This document shows positions 55,952 through 64,000 of a stretch of DNA of 64,000 nt, piece by piece. This DNA is from Micromonospora globbae (lineage in GTDB: Bacteria; Actinomycetota; Actinomycetes; Mycobacteriales; Micromonosporaceae). The DNA lies in contig NZ_RAQQ01000017.1 of assembly GCF_003610785.1 (NCBI RefSeq), positions 109,446 through 173,445 of the forward strand. Direction: 5' to 3'. Every line of letters begins with the position of its first letter. Within the stretch, counting starts at the first letter, position 1. Made by a program: the position numbers and the translations under genes. The notes beneath the pieces were generated by a model that was not told the origin of the DNA, searched no databases, and worked only from the letters and a program-made list of their open reading frames with translations.

Positions 55952-56353
55952 TCAGGGGCGGACGTCGGCGGGGCCGTCGGAGAGCGGCAGGCCGGCGGTG
56001 ATCCAGTCCTGCACACCGCCGATCATGTCGGTCGCCCGGCGTAGCCCCAGCGCCTGGAGGCTCGCCGCCGCGAGGCTGGAACTGTAGCCGTGCCGGCACA
56101 CCACGACGATCTCCCGGTCGTACCCGGTGGCTTCCGGGATGCGCCACGGGCTCGCCGGGTCGAGCCGCCACTCCAGCACGGTCCGGTCGATGACGATCGC
56201 GCCGGGCAGGTCGCCCTGCTCCCGGCGGTGCCGATCGGTCCGGATGTCGACCAGCAGCGCGCCACCGCGGACCGCCTCGACGGTCTCGTGCGGGGTCAAC
56301 CGGTGCAGCCCGGAGCGGGCCTGTTCCAGCAGGGCCTCGACGCCGGGGCTCAT
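55952..56353 (-). CDS. Rhodanese-like sulfurtransferase domain protein
   Basis: 133 residues, single rhodanese domain. LVDIRTDRHRREQGDLPGAIVIDRTVLEWRLD (about residues 34-65) and active-site loop VVCRHGYSSS with Cys of the CRxGxxS type (about residue 88), followed by AAASLQALGLRRATDMIGGVQDWITAGLPL. Likely a persulfide carrier or thiosulfate sulfurtransferase. The 3' end abuts the palindrome array. Confidence 0.88.
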   Translation of the reverse strand: MSPGVEALLEQARSGLHRLTPHETVEAVRGGALLVDIRTDRHRREQGDLPGAIVIDRTVLEWRLDPASPWRIPEATGYDREIVVVCRHGYSSSLAAASLQALGLRRATDMIGGVQDWITAGLPLSDGPADVRP

Positions 56354-56553
56354 CACGTCACGGAGCACGTCTCGATCATGCCGAGTGGACGGCTGTCCCA
56401 CCCGGCGAACGGGTCGGCGGCAACCGGTGGGTGACGTGATTCCCCCGGACGTGATCGGCGCACCGGACGGCCGTACCCCGAACGGGGCGGCGGACCCCAG
56501 GCCGAGGGAGATCCGACGCGGCCAGCGCGTCGCGACCCCGGCATACTGGCGCC

Positions 56554-56592
56554 GTGCTGACCACGCTCCGAGCTGCCGCGACCGGCGCGTGA
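56554..56592 (+). CDS. 12-codon putative leader ORF before the kinase
   Basis: GTG CTG ACC ACG ... TGA encodes VLTTLRAAATGA. CATACT (56542-56547) ends 6 nt before the GTG, as for leaderless starts in this window, and the TGA overlaps the next GTG (GTGA). It may only serve to deliver ribosomes to the kinase start. Confidence 0.35.
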   Translation: MLTTLRAAATGA

Positions 56593-57215
56593 CTCCGGTC
56601 GCGGTCGTCGAGCCGTACGCCGATCTGGCCCGGCGGGTGCTCGCGGGCCCGCCGCGGCTGGGGCGTACGCGTCTGGTGGCGGTCGACGGGCCGAGTGGGG
56701 CGGGCAAGAGCCGGTTCGCGACGCACCTCGCCGATGCCCTCGCCGCGCTGCCCGGCGGCGGTCGGCCGCCCCTGGTGCACACCGACGACCTGCTCGACGG
56801 TTGGGACGACCAGTTCACCTTCTGGGCCCGGTTGGAGGAGCAGGTGCTCGCGCCGCTGCGTGCGGGGCGGGCGGGGGCGTACCGCCGGTACAGCTGGGTG
56901 CGGCGGGAGTTCCTGCCCGACGTGGTGCCGGTGCCGGTCGGCCCGGTGCTGCTCGTGGAGGGCGTGAGCGCGGCCCGTGCAAAGGCCCGGCCGGAGCTGA
57001 CGCTCGGAGTCTTCGTCACGGCGCCGGCGCCGCTGCGCCTGGCCCGCGCCGTGGCCCGGGACGGCCCGGAGATCCTTCCGCACCTGCGCCGCTGGCACGC
57101 GGGGGAGGAGGCGCACTTCACCGCCGACCGTACGGCCGAGCGCGTCGACCTGGTGGTCGACGGGGCGCCGGGCCTGCCGCACGACCGTGCCCGCTACTAC
57201 GTGCGCCTGCCCTGA
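56589..57215 (+). CDS. Uridine-kinase-like P-loop protein
   Basis: 208 residues. Walker A GPSGAGKSRFA (about residues 35-45), VHTDDLLDGWDD (position of the kinase DD motif, about 69-80), YRRYSWVRREF and LLVEGVSAARAK (Walker B-like). It matches the actinobacterial uridine kinase family, which would phosphorylate uridine or a related small molecule; the substrate is unproven. The start has no good Shine-Dalgarno and may be reached by coupling to the 12-codon ORF. Divergent from the rhodanese gene. Confidence 0.82.
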   Translation: MTPVAVVEPYADLARRVLAGPPRLGRTRLVAVDGPSGAGKSRFATHLADALAALPGGGRPPLVHTDDLLDGWDDQFTFWARLEEQVLAPLRAGRAGAYRRYSWVRREFLPDVVPVPVGPVLLVEGVSAARAKARPELTLGVFVTAPAPLRLARAVARDGPEILPHLRRWHAGEEAHFTADRTAERVDLVVDGAPGLPHDRARYYVRLP

Positions 57216-57327
57216 CCGGCGTGGCGACCGCCGGCCCGGGCCCGCCGGCTCGGGTCGCTGCGCAACCGCGCCGCTGCCTGCCCTGACCGGCGCGCCGGCT
57301 GCCGGCTCGGCTCGCTGCGCAACCAGG
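57216..57327. repeat. Imperfect direct repeat of the kinase 3' end
   Basis: CTGCCCTGACCGGCG from the kinase stop region recurs at about 57279, and GTCGCTGCGCAACC-like segments recur at about 57256 and 57312. Probably a small local duplication. Confidence 0.5.
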
Positions 57328-57455
57328 CGCCTCAGGACCCGTCGCGCAAGGTGCGGCGCACGACGCGCTCGACGGCACGTCGCCAGCCGTCCGATCGCTC
57401 TGTATCCCTCCACCGGCCCGGGCGGGCACGGTAAGGCCGGCATACGATGCCGGTC

Positions 57456-58823
57456 ATGACCACACCGATCATGTCCGAGTCCGAGATCCGGGCCGCCGTC
57501 GAGCGGGAGATGCCCGGCGTCCGCGCCGACCTGGAACGCCTCGTCCGCATCCCCGGCATCGCGTTCGACGGCTTCGACCACTCGCACGTCGAGCGTTCCG
57601 CCGAGGCGGTGGCCGAGCTGCTGCGCGGCTGCGGCCTGGACGTCACGATCGCGCGTTCCGGCGGGCAGCCCGCGGTGATCGGCAGGAAGGCCGCCCCGCC
57701 CGGCGCGCCGGCGGTGATGCTCTACGCCCACCACGACGTGCAGCCCGTCGGTGACCTGTCGCTGTGGGAGTCGGACCCGTTCGAGCCGGTGGAGCGCGAC
57801 GGCCGGCTCTACGGCCGCGGCGCGGCCGACGACAAGGCCGGCATCATGGCGCACGTGGCGGCGCTGCGCGCGTACGGCGACAAGCTTCCGGTCGGCGTGG
57901 TCCTGTTCATCGAGGGCGAGGAGGAGTACGGCTCGGACTCGCTGGAGCGGCTGCTCGCCGAGCACCGGGACGAGATCGCCTCGGACGTGATCGTCATCGC
58001 CGACTCGGGCAACTGGGACATCGGCGTGCCGGCGCTGACCACCTCGCTGCGCGGCATCGTCAACTGCTTCGTGGAGGTCCGCACCCTCGACCACGCGGTG
58101 CACAGCGGCATGTTCGGCGGCGCCGTCCCGGACGCGCTCACCACGCTGGTCCGGCTGCTCGCGACGCTGCACACGGACGCGGGCGACGTCGCCGTCGAGG
58201 GTCTGGTCGGCCGGGAGGGCGCGACGGTCGACTACCCGGAGGAGCGGGTCCGCGCCGAGGCCGGGCTCATCGAGGGCGCCGAGTTCATCGGCACGGGCCG
58301 GCTCACCGACCGGCTGTGGACCAAGCCGGCCCTCTCCGTGCTGGGCATCGACGCGCCGCCCACCGGGGAGGCGCCGAACGCGCTGGTCCCGGCGGCGAAG
58401 GCGAAGCTCAGCGTCCGGCTCGCGCCGGGCGACGACCCGAAGCGGGCGTACGCGGCGCTGCGCGCCCACCTCGAGAAGCACGCGCCGTGGGGCGCCCGGG
58501 TGACGGTCACGTTCGAGCACGACGGCGAGCCGTGCGTCATCGACGCGTCGGGGCCGATGTTCGACGCCGCCCGCTCGGCGTTCCGGACCGCCTGGGACGG
58601 CACCGACCCGGTGGACATCGGCGTGGGGGGCTCGATCCCGTTCATCGCGACCTTCCAGCAGATGTTCCCGCAGGCCGCGATCCTGGTGACCGGCGTGGAG
58701 GACCCGCACGCCCGGGCGCACGGCCCGAACGAGAGCCTGCACCTGGGCGAGTTCGCCCGGGTCTGCCTCGCGGAGGCGCTGCTGCTCGGCAAGGTCGCCG
58801 AGGTGGCCCGCAGCCGGAGCTAG
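57456..58823 (+). CDS. M20 family dipeptidase
   Basis: 455 residues, the M20A/dipeptidase length. Zinc and catalytic residues: YAHHDVQPVGD (His/Asp, about residues 89-99), RLYGRGAADDKAG (bridging Asp), FIEGEEEYGS (Glu pair, about 153-161), IADSGNWD and a late HGPNESLHLGE (His). Expected to cleave dipeptides or related amides. The ATG at 57456 is preferred over 57447 because TACGAT (57443-57448) overlaps the earlier one and ends 7 nt before it. Confidence 0.92.
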   Translation: MTTPIMSESEIRAAVEREMPGVRADLERLVRIPGIAFDGFDHSHVERSAEAVAELLRGCGLDVTIARSGGQPAVIGRKAAPPGAPAVMLYAHHDVQPVGDLSLWESDPFEPVERDGRLYGRGAADDKAGIMAHVAALRAYGDKLPVGVVLFIEGEEEYGSDSLERLLAEHRDEIASDVIVIADSGNWDIGVPALTTSLRGIVNCFVEVRTLDHAVHSGMFGGAVPDALTTLVRLLATLHTDAGDVAVEGLVGREGATVDYPEERVRAEAGLIEGAEFIGTGRLTDRLWTKPALSVLGIDAPPTGEAPNALVPAAKAKLSVRLAPGDDPKRAYAALRAHLEKHAPWGARVTVTFEHDGEPCVIDASGPMFDAARSAFRTAWDGTDPVDIGVGGSIPFIATFQQMFPQAAILVTGVEDPHARAHGPNESLHLGEFARVCLAEALLLGKVAEVARSRS

Positions 58824-58900
58824 GTGTCGAAACCGTAACGCCCGGGTCGATTCTGGACTTTGCGGCGTGTCGCGGGCCACGGTGGTATAGCCTTTCGAAC

Positions 58901-59107
58901 ATGAGTACGAACGAGGTGATGGCCCGGTTGCAGGCCGCCGTCAGCGCTCTGGGGGACGTCGACGTCTCCGCGTGGTCCGAGGACACGCTCAAGGAACAGC
59001 TCGGTGAACTCTCCGCCTCCCTGGTCGCGCTCGACTCGCTGCTCAGCCGGGTGGCCGACGAGGTCCGGGCCCGCGGGCTGCGGATCGAGGAGCCGGTCTC
59101 GGCCTGA
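58901..59107 (+). CDS. Small helical hypothetical protein
   Basis: 68 residues: MSTNEVMARLQAAVSALGDVDVSAWSEDTLKEQLGELSASLVALDSLLSRVADEVRARGLRIEEPVSA. All-helical with heptad pattern. TAGCCT ends 7 nt before the ATG (leaderless). The segment LVALDSLLSRVADEVRARG resembles the N-terminus of the HNH-nuclease-associated DUF222 family, so it could be a truncated relative; function unknown. Confidence 0.68.
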   Translation: MSTNEVMARLQAAVSALGDVDVSAWSEDTLKEQLGELSASLVALDSLLSRVADEVRARGLRIEEPVSA

Positions 59108-59169
59108 TCGACGGCTCCGCCGCCGCGCAATCTCGGGGTGATGTCGGAGGTGGCTGGCAGGATGAACCC

Positions 59170-60753
59170 GTGCGGTTCCTCGACCTGGCAGCCACCTCCG
59201 CGGCCGTGGCCGCCACCAGCGGCCGGCGGGCCAAGGTGGAGCTGCTGGCCGGTGCGCTGCGGGCGCTCGACCCGGCCGAGGTGTCGGCGGGCGCCGGGTG
59301 GCTCGCCGGCGAGCTGCGCCAACGGCAGACCGGGGTCGGCTACGCGAGCCTGCGCGACCTGCCACCTCCCGCCGCCGAGCCGACGTTGACGGTGGCCGCC
59401 GTCGACGCGGCCATCGACGAGATCGCCGCGGTGCGCGGGGCCGGCTCCCAGGCGCGCCGTCGGGCGCTGCTCGGTGCGCTCTACGCCGCCGCCACGCCCG
59501 AGGAGCAGCGGCTGTTGACCGGCCTGTTCAGCGGCGAGTTGCGCCAGGGTGCGCAGGCCGGGCTGCTCGCCGACGCGATCGCCCGGGCCGCCGAGGTGCC
59601 GGTCACGGCCGTACGCCGGGCGCTGCTGCTCGCCGGTGACCTGCGGGCCGTCGCGGCGGCCGCGCTGTCCGGCGGCGCCGCCGCGCTGGCCGACTTCGGT
59701 CTCCAGGTGGGGCGTCCGCTCGCCCCGATGCTGGCGCAGAGCGCGCCCACGGTCGACGAGGCGCTCACCGCGACCGGCACGCCGGCGGTGGTCGACGTCA
59801 AGCTCGACGGCATCCGGATCCAGGTGCACCGCTCGGGGCAGGACATCGCGGTCTTCACCCGCAGCCTCGACGAGATCACCGCCCGGGTGCCCGAGGTGGT
59901 GGCCGCGGTGCGCGCCCTGCCCGGCCGGGAGCTGGTGCTCGACGGCGAGGCGATCGGCCTCGACGAGGTCGGCCGGCCGCTGCCCTTCCAGCAGACGTCC
60001 AGCCGGGCGGCACGGCGCACCACGCCGAGCACCACCGGCCGCTCGCCGGTCGCCCCGGCGGTGCTCGCCGCGGCCGAGACCACCGGCGAGACCGTGCTGA
60101 CGCCGTACTTCTTCGACCTGCTGCACCTCGACGGCGAGGATCTGATCGACCTGCCCGGCCGTGACCGGTGGGCCGCCCTGGCCGGCGCGGTCGACGAGTC
60201 GCTGCTGGTCGGCCGGGTGGATGTCGACGGGCCGGAGCAGGCCGGCGCGGCGTTCGCCGCGGCCGTCGACGCCGGCCAGGAGGGGGTCGTGGTCAAGGCG
60301 CCGGACGCGCCGTACGACGCGGGCCGGCGGGGCTCGGCCTGGGTGAAGGTCAAGCCGCGGCACACGCTCGACCTGGTGGTGCTCGCGGTCGAGTGGGGCA
60401 GTGGCCGGCGCCGGGGCTGGCTCTCCAACCTCCACCTGGGGGCCCGCGACCCGCGCACGGGCGACTTCGTCATGCTCGGCAAGACGTTCAAGGGCCTCAC
60501 CGACGAGATGCTGCGCTGGCAGACCGAGCGCTTCCTGGGCCTGGCGGTCGAGAAGGGCGACTGGGTGGTGCGGGTCCGCCCCGAGCAGGTCGTGGAGATC
60601 GCGTTCGACGGGGTGCAGACCAGCTCCCGCTACCCGGGCGGGATGGCGTTGCGTTTCGCCCGGGTCGTGCGCTACCGCACCGACAAGTCGGCCGCCGAGG
60701 CGGACACCATCGACGCCGTCCGGGCCATCCACGCGGGCCGCCCGACCGGTTGA
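59170..60753 (+). CDS. ATP-dependent DNA ligase (LigB type)
   Basis: 527 residues. N-terminal DNA-binding domain (about 1-190), adenylation domain with nucleophile Lys in VVDVKLDGIRIQ (KxDG, about residue 213), motif III VFTRSLDEI, GEAIGLDE (motif IIIa region), motif IV EGVVVKAPDAPY and motif V WVKVKPRH. OB-fold domain to the C-terminus. It supplements the NAD-dependent LigA in actinobacteria, probably in repair. GTG start, 6 nt after CAGGAT, no clear Shine-Dalgarno. Confidence 0.95.
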   Translation: MRFLDLAATSAAVAATSGRRAKVELLAGALRALDPAEVSAGAGWLAGELRQRQTGVGYASLRDLPPPAAEPTLTVAAVDAAIDEIAAVRGAGSQARRRALLGALYAAATPEEQRLLTGLFSGELRQGAQAGLLADAIARAAEVPVTAVRRALLLAGDLRAVAAAALSGGAAALADFGLQVGRPLAPMLAQSAPTVDEALTATGTPAVVDVKLDGIRIQVHRSGQDIAVFTRSLDEITARVPEVVAAVRALPGRELVLDGEAIGLDEVGRPLPFQQTSSRAARRTTPSTTGRSPVAPAVLAAAETTGETVLTPYFFDLLHLDGEDLIDLPGRDRWAALAGAVDESLLVGRVDVDGPEQAGAAFAAAVDAGQEGVVVKAPDAPYDAGRRGSAWVKVKPRHTLDLVVLAVEWGSGRRRGWLSNLHLGARDPRTGDFVMLGKTFKGLTDEMLRWQTERFLGLAVEKGDWVVRVRPEQVVEIAFDGVQTSSRYPGGMALRFARVVRYRTDKSAAEADTIDAVRAIHAGRPTG

Positions 60754-60809
60754 GCGCCGCCGGTCCAGGGGCACCGCCGCCCGACCGATCCGCCGGTCCA
60801 CGGGCATCG

Positions 60810-60859
60810 CCCCGCCCGATCGAGTCTCGGCGGACCCCGCCCGATCGAGTCTCGGCGGA
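60810..60859. repeat. 25-bp perfect tandem duplication
   Basis: Two identical units (60810-60834, 60835-60859; begins CCCCGCCCGATCGAGTC) between the convergent ligase and SURF1 genes. Further partial copies of CCGCCCGA occur just upstream. Confidence 0.88.
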
Positions 60860-60888
60860 CCCCGCAGCGGCGGGCGCCCGGCGCCGGG

Positions 60889-61704
60889 TCAGGCGGAGGT
60901 GCTGGTGGCGGGCTCCGCGGCCCGGTCGACGGGGCGGGGGTCGTGGCCGGCCGCACGGCGGGCCTCCCGGCGGGCGGCCCAGCCGTAGCCGAACAGGGTC
61001 ATCCCGGCGAAGAGCCACCACTGCACGACGTAGCCGAAGTTCTGCCAGTTGTTGGTGTGCCCGATCGGCACCGCCGTGAAGGCCGGGTCGGCGGCCGGGA
61101 TCTGCTCGTCCAGCAGCAGGTACGCCCCGTAGACCGGGTACGGCAGCTCACGCGCCAGCCGGGGGACGGCGATCCGCCGCGTCTCCAGCCGCCCGTCGCG
61201 TCGCTCCACCGCGCCCGCGCCGCTCTCGCTCTCGTGCACCCGGCCCACCACGGTGACCTCGCCGGACGGCGTGGCGGGCAGGTCCGGCCGGGCGGTCGCC
61301 CCGCCCGGCGCCGGCGGGATCCAGCCCCGGTCCACGAGGACGGCGGTGCCGTCGCCCAGCACCAGCGGGGTGACGACCTCGAAGCCCACCCGGCTGTCGA
61401 CGGTGCGGCTGCGGACGAGGACCATGTTCGACGGGTCGTACCGCCCGGTGACGGTGACCCGGGTCCAGACCTTGTCCTCGGCCGGGGCCGGCCCGGCGGT
61501 GCCCGCGCCACCCGTCGGGGCGGACAGCGCGTCGCGCAACGGCGTCGGGGCCATCCTCGCGCCCGCGTCGATCCGCTCGTTGATCTCGGTGCGCCCCCGG
61601 TAGCGGTCCAGCTGCCAGTTGCCCAGGAACACCATCACGGTGGCCGCCACCAGCGTCAGCGCCAGGATGCCGAGCCAGCGCGGGGTCAGCAGGAACCGGT
61701 ACAC
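60889..61704 (-). CDS. SURF1 family protein
   Basis: 271 residues. Two flanking helices typical of SURF1: LLTPRWLGILALTLVAATVMVFLGNWQLDRYRGR at the N-terminus and NWQNFGYVVQWWLFAGMTLFGYGWAARR near the C-terminus, with the extracytoplasmic beta domain between (VTGRYDPSNMVLVRSRTVDSRVGFEVVTPLVLGDGTAVLVDRGWIPP). SURF1 assists assembly of the cytochrome c oxidase heme a centre. TAGCCT ends 7 nt before the GTG at 61702-61704, so that start is preferred over the GTG two codons upstream. Confidence 0.92.
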   Translation of the reverse strand: MYRFLLTPRWLGILALTLVAATVMVFLGNWQLDRYRGRTEINERIDAGARMAPTPLRDALSAPTGGAGTAGPAPAEDKVWTRVTVTGRYDPSNMVLVRSRTVDSRVGFEVVTPLVLGDGTAVLVDRGWIPPAPGGATARPDLPATPSGEVTVVGRVHESESGAGAVERRDGRLETRRIAVPRLARELPYPVYGAYLLLDEQIPAADPAFTAVPIGHTNNWQNFGYVVQWWLFAGMTLFGYGWAARREARRAAGHDPRPVDRAAEPATSTSA

Positions 61705-61863
61705 AGCCACGAGGCTACTCGTATGACCGGCACCACTGCCCGCGACCGCCCGGCTGCGCGTCGCGACAGGACATCGGGTGCCGCTCGCCCGGCGGTCCGG
61801 ACCGGTATCGTCACCGGGCGGGCAGCCGCCCCGCGACCGCGTACCGCACGCGAGGAGTCGATG

Positions 61864-63267
61864 ATGACCGTCGTGCCGCGCCTGGTGCTCAGCGCGCCGT
61901 CCTCCGGCCACGGCAAGAACGCGCTGGCGATCGGGTTGCTCGCCGCGTTCGCCGACCGCGACCTCACGGTCGCCGGATTCAAGATCGGCCCGGATCCGGT
62001 GGACGCGGCCTACCTCGGGCTCGCCGCCGGTCGGCCCGGGCGTGTCCTCGACCCGCGGCTGGTCGGCGCCGACCGCCTCGCCCCGCTGCTCGCCCACGGC
62101 GCCGCGGGGGCCGGGCTTGCCGTCGTCCAGGGCAGCATGGGGCTGTACGACAGCGTGAGCGGCCGGCCGGAGCACGACTCCACGGCCGCCGTGGCGACGG
62201 CGCTGCGCAGCCCGGTGGTGCTGGCCGTCGACGTCGCCGCGATGGGTCAGTCGGTGGCCGCCCTGGTACACGGCTTCCGGTCGTACGACGACCAGCTCTG
62301 GCTGGGCGGGGTGATCCTCACCCGGGTCGCCTCGTCCCGGCACGAGGCCATGCTGCGCGAGGCGCTCGACGACCTCGGCGTGCCCGTCTACGGGGCGCTG
62401 CGCCGGCAGGACCTGCCCGCCGTGCTGCCCAGCCGGGGGCACGGCGTGGTGCCGGCGATCGGCGGTTCCGCCGAGGCGGGCCGCGCCGTACGCCGGCTGG
62501 GTGAGGCGGTGGCCGCCACCGTCGACCTGGACCGGCTGCTCGGGCTGGCCCGGTCGGCCCCGCCGCTGCCGGCCACGGCCTGGTCGCCCGGCGACGAGCT
62601 GGGTGACCCGGTGGCCCCGGCCGAGCCGCCGGTGGTCGCGCTGGCCGGCGCCGCGGGCGGGAGCTACAGCCCGCCGGAGACGGCCGAGCTGCTCGCCGCC
62701 GCCGGCGCCGAGGTGGTGACGCTCGACCCGCTCCGCGACGAGGCGCTGCCCCCGGGCACCCGCGCGCTGGTCGTCGGCGGGGCGCTTCCCGAGACGTACG
62801 CCGAGCAGCTCTCGGCCAACCGGCGGCTCTGCATCGCGGTGGCCGAGCTGGCCCGCACCGGCCGTCCGGTGGTCGCCGAGGGGACGGGCCTGCTCTGGCT
62901 GGCCCGCGAGCTGGACGGGCTGCCGATGTGCGGGGTGCTCGACGCGGTGGGGACCAGCCGCGACGGCCTCGTGATCGGCTACCGGGAGGCGACGGCCCGC
63001 GCCGGCAGCGTGGTGGCCGCGGAGGGGTCGGTCGTGGTCGGCCACAAGCAGCACCGGGCGGTGCTCGATCCGCGCGCGGGCCGGCGACCGGCCTGGAGCT
63101 GGGAGGGCGGTACGCCGGAGGGCTTCGTCTGGCGCAACGTGCACGCCTCGCAGCTCGCCGTGCACTGGGCCGGCTACCCCGGGATCGCGACGCGCCTCGT
63201 GGCCGCCGCGGTGGCCGATCCGGCGCCCGATCCGGCCGAGACGGGTTCCGGCGGGGTGCCGGCGTGA
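61864..63267 (+). CDS. CobB/CbiA-like protein with altered active sites
   Basis: 467 residues with the two-domain layout of cobyrinate a,c-diamide synthase. P-loop reads APSSGHGKNALAIGL (Asn19 where Thr/Ser binds Mg-ATP), KIGPDPVDAAYL replaces KxGPDYIDPxYH, and the amidotransferase nucleophile position reads AEGTGLLWL (Gly340) instead of AECGGLMYL; GHKQHRAV replaces GHEFHxS. The GGALPETYAEQLSANRRL segment is kept. It is probably not a working glutamine-dependent amidase. Start: second ATG (61864) is better spaced from GAGGAG than 61861. Overlaps the GNAT gene by 4 bp. Confidence 0.85.
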   Translation: MTVVPRLVLSAPSSGHGKNALAIGLLAAFADRDLTVAGFKIGPDPVDAAYLGLAAGRPGRVLDPRLVGADRLAPLLAHGAAGAGLAVVQGSMGLYDSVSGRPEHDSTAAVATALRSPVVLAVDVAAMGQSVAALVHGFRSYDDQLWLGGVILTRVASSRHEAMLREALDDLGVPVYGALRRQDLPAVLPSRGHGVVPAIGGSAEAGRAVRRLGEAVAATVDLDRLLGLARSAPPLPATAWSPGDELGDPVAPAEPPVVALAGAAGGSYSPPETAELLAAAGAEVVTLDPLRDEALPPGTRALVVGGALPETYAEQLSANRRLCIAVAELARTGRPVVAEGTGLLWLARELDGLPMCGVLDAVGTSRDGLVIGYREATARAGSVVAAEGSVVVGHKQHRAVLDPRAGRRPAWSWEGGTPEGFVWRNVHASQLAVHWAGYPGIATRLVAAAVADPAPDPAETGSGGVPA

Positions 63268-63833
63268 TCGGTCAGGTCGCCGTACGGCGCTTCCCGGCAC
63301 TGACCGTCTCGACGCCGCGTACCGAGGTCCGCCAGCTCGTGGCGGCGGACGCCGCGGCGGTCGGGGAGATCCTCGCCGACAAGATGACCCGGCGCTGGCT
63401 GCCGCTGGCCGACGACTCCGGGCCGATCGACGGGCACGCGTGGTGCACCGACCTGGCCCGGCAGCGCCGGGACAGCGGGGAGGGCGACCACTACGGGATC
63501 ATCCGCCGGGAGGACGCGCGGCTCGTGGGCTGCCTGTGGACCCGGCGTACCGACTGGGGCGCCCGGGTCACCGAGGTCTCGTACGCCGTGGCGCCGCACG
63601 CCCGGGGCTTCGGCCTGGCCGCCGAGGCGGTGGACGCGGTGGCCATCGCGCTGATCCTGGAGCACGGCTTCCAGCGGGTCGAGCTGCGGGTGGCGCCGGG
63701 CAACACGGCTTCTCGGCGCGTGGCCGAGAAGGCCGGCTTCAGCTACGAGGGGCTGCTCCGCAACGCCGGCTACGTCCGCGGCGCCCGGGTCGACCTGGAA
63801 CTGTGGTCGTTCGTGGCCGCCGACCTCCGCTAA
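63264..63833 (+). CDS. GNAT family N-acetyltransferase (RimJ/RimL-like)
   Basis: 189 residues. VRQLVAADAAAVGEILAD at the start, then ARVTEVSYAVAPHARGFGLAAEAVDAVAIALILEHGFQRVELRVAPGNTASRRVAEKAGFSYEGLLRNAGYVRGARVDLELWSF, the typical RimJ-type acetyl-CoA-binding core with RGFGLA as the pyrophosphate-binding loop (variant of RGxGxA). GTG start overlapping the CobB-like stop (GTGA), so the two products are made together. Acceptor unknown. Confidence 0.9.
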   Translation: MIGQVAVRRFPALTVSTPRTEVRQLVAADAAAVGEILADKMTRRWLPLADDSGPIDGHAWCTDLARQRRDSGEGDHYGIIRREDARLVGCLWTRRTDWGARVTEVSYAVAPHARGFGLAAEAVDAVAIALILEHGFQRVELRVAPGNTASRRVAEKAGFSYEGLLRNAGYVRGARVDLELWSFVAADLR

Positions 63834-64000
63834 CCCGCACCCCGCCGCCCGCCCCGCCCCGCCCCGCCCCGGCCCCGCCCGTTACCTTTTTGATCGTCCC
63901 CAGCCGGGGACTGCTCGGTCGCCCGGCCCGGTATGACTTACTGCCCCTGTCGTACGGATGATCCGGGGGGTGTTGTCGCCGGGTCGGGTGGCGTCGACGG

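Overview
The window is chromosomal DNA of a high-GC actinomycete. Gene content and style (GPGG small membrane protein, DUF6232, DUF3817 and DUF6158-like proteins, septum-formation lipoprotein, many GTG starts, 4-bp ATGA/GTGA overlaps, very high third-position GC) fit a Micromonospora-like member of the Micromonosporaceae. This assignment is inferred from content only. No database was searched.

Layout. 1-2.9 kb (minus): a carbohydrate ABC importer resembling AglEFG, with a LacI-type operator upstream. 3-6 kb: secreted M23 peptidase and a minus cluster (nucleotidyltransferase, BON, metallophosphoesterase, GPGG protein). 6-12.2 kb: thymidylate-kinase-like protein, SDR, a MurR/MurQ muramic-acid recycling operon, a group 2 sigma factor behind a SigR-type promoter, and a coiled-coil NlpC/P60 hydrolase. 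12.6-16 kb: small conserved membrane and soluble proteins. 16.3-17.6 kb: DAHP synthase preceded by a leader peptide and attenuator. 18-28 kb: catalase-fold protein, an M16 peptidase pair, asd, PPOX/F420 protein, CBS protein, SCP2-like protein with a glycogen-debranching-type glycosidase, and an acyltransferase. 28-36 kb: a two-kinase/one-regulator signalling operon, septum lipoprotein, methyltransferase, and a divergent SDR/TetR pair. 36.6-39.4 kb: TlpA-like lipoprotein, tRNA-Arg(UCU), and two enzymes or enzyme-like proteins.

From 40,472 to 51,065 lies a 10.6-kb integrative element. It is a compact AICE-like element with a large serine integrase, an FtsK/TraB-type translocase, a DUF2637 membrane protein, an HTH_36-type DNA-binding protein and a train of small unknown genes. 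It is inserted inside a paralogous ssb gene. The two ssb halves flank the element, and joining them at a 6-bp shared core (CGCGTG) restores one continuous 240-codon frame. Within the element a 53-bp inverted repeat and 49-bp tandem repeats are candidate replication or transfer sites.

Downstream are cobD and cobQ, then a 1.2-kb gene-free tract holding a 7-bp tandem repeat block and about 20 degenerate palindromes spaced about 40 bp apart. A second small array of the same family lies just upstream of ssb (39.64-39.87 kb). The window ends with rhodanese, a P-loop kinase, M20 peptidase, ATP-dependent DNA ligase, a SURF1-family protein, and a CobB-like protein that has lost key catalytic residues, coupled to a GNAT acetyltransferase.

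A window-wide theme is leaderless transcription. At least 13 start codons sit 6-7 nt after a TAnnnT hexamer with no Shine-Dalgarno sequence.
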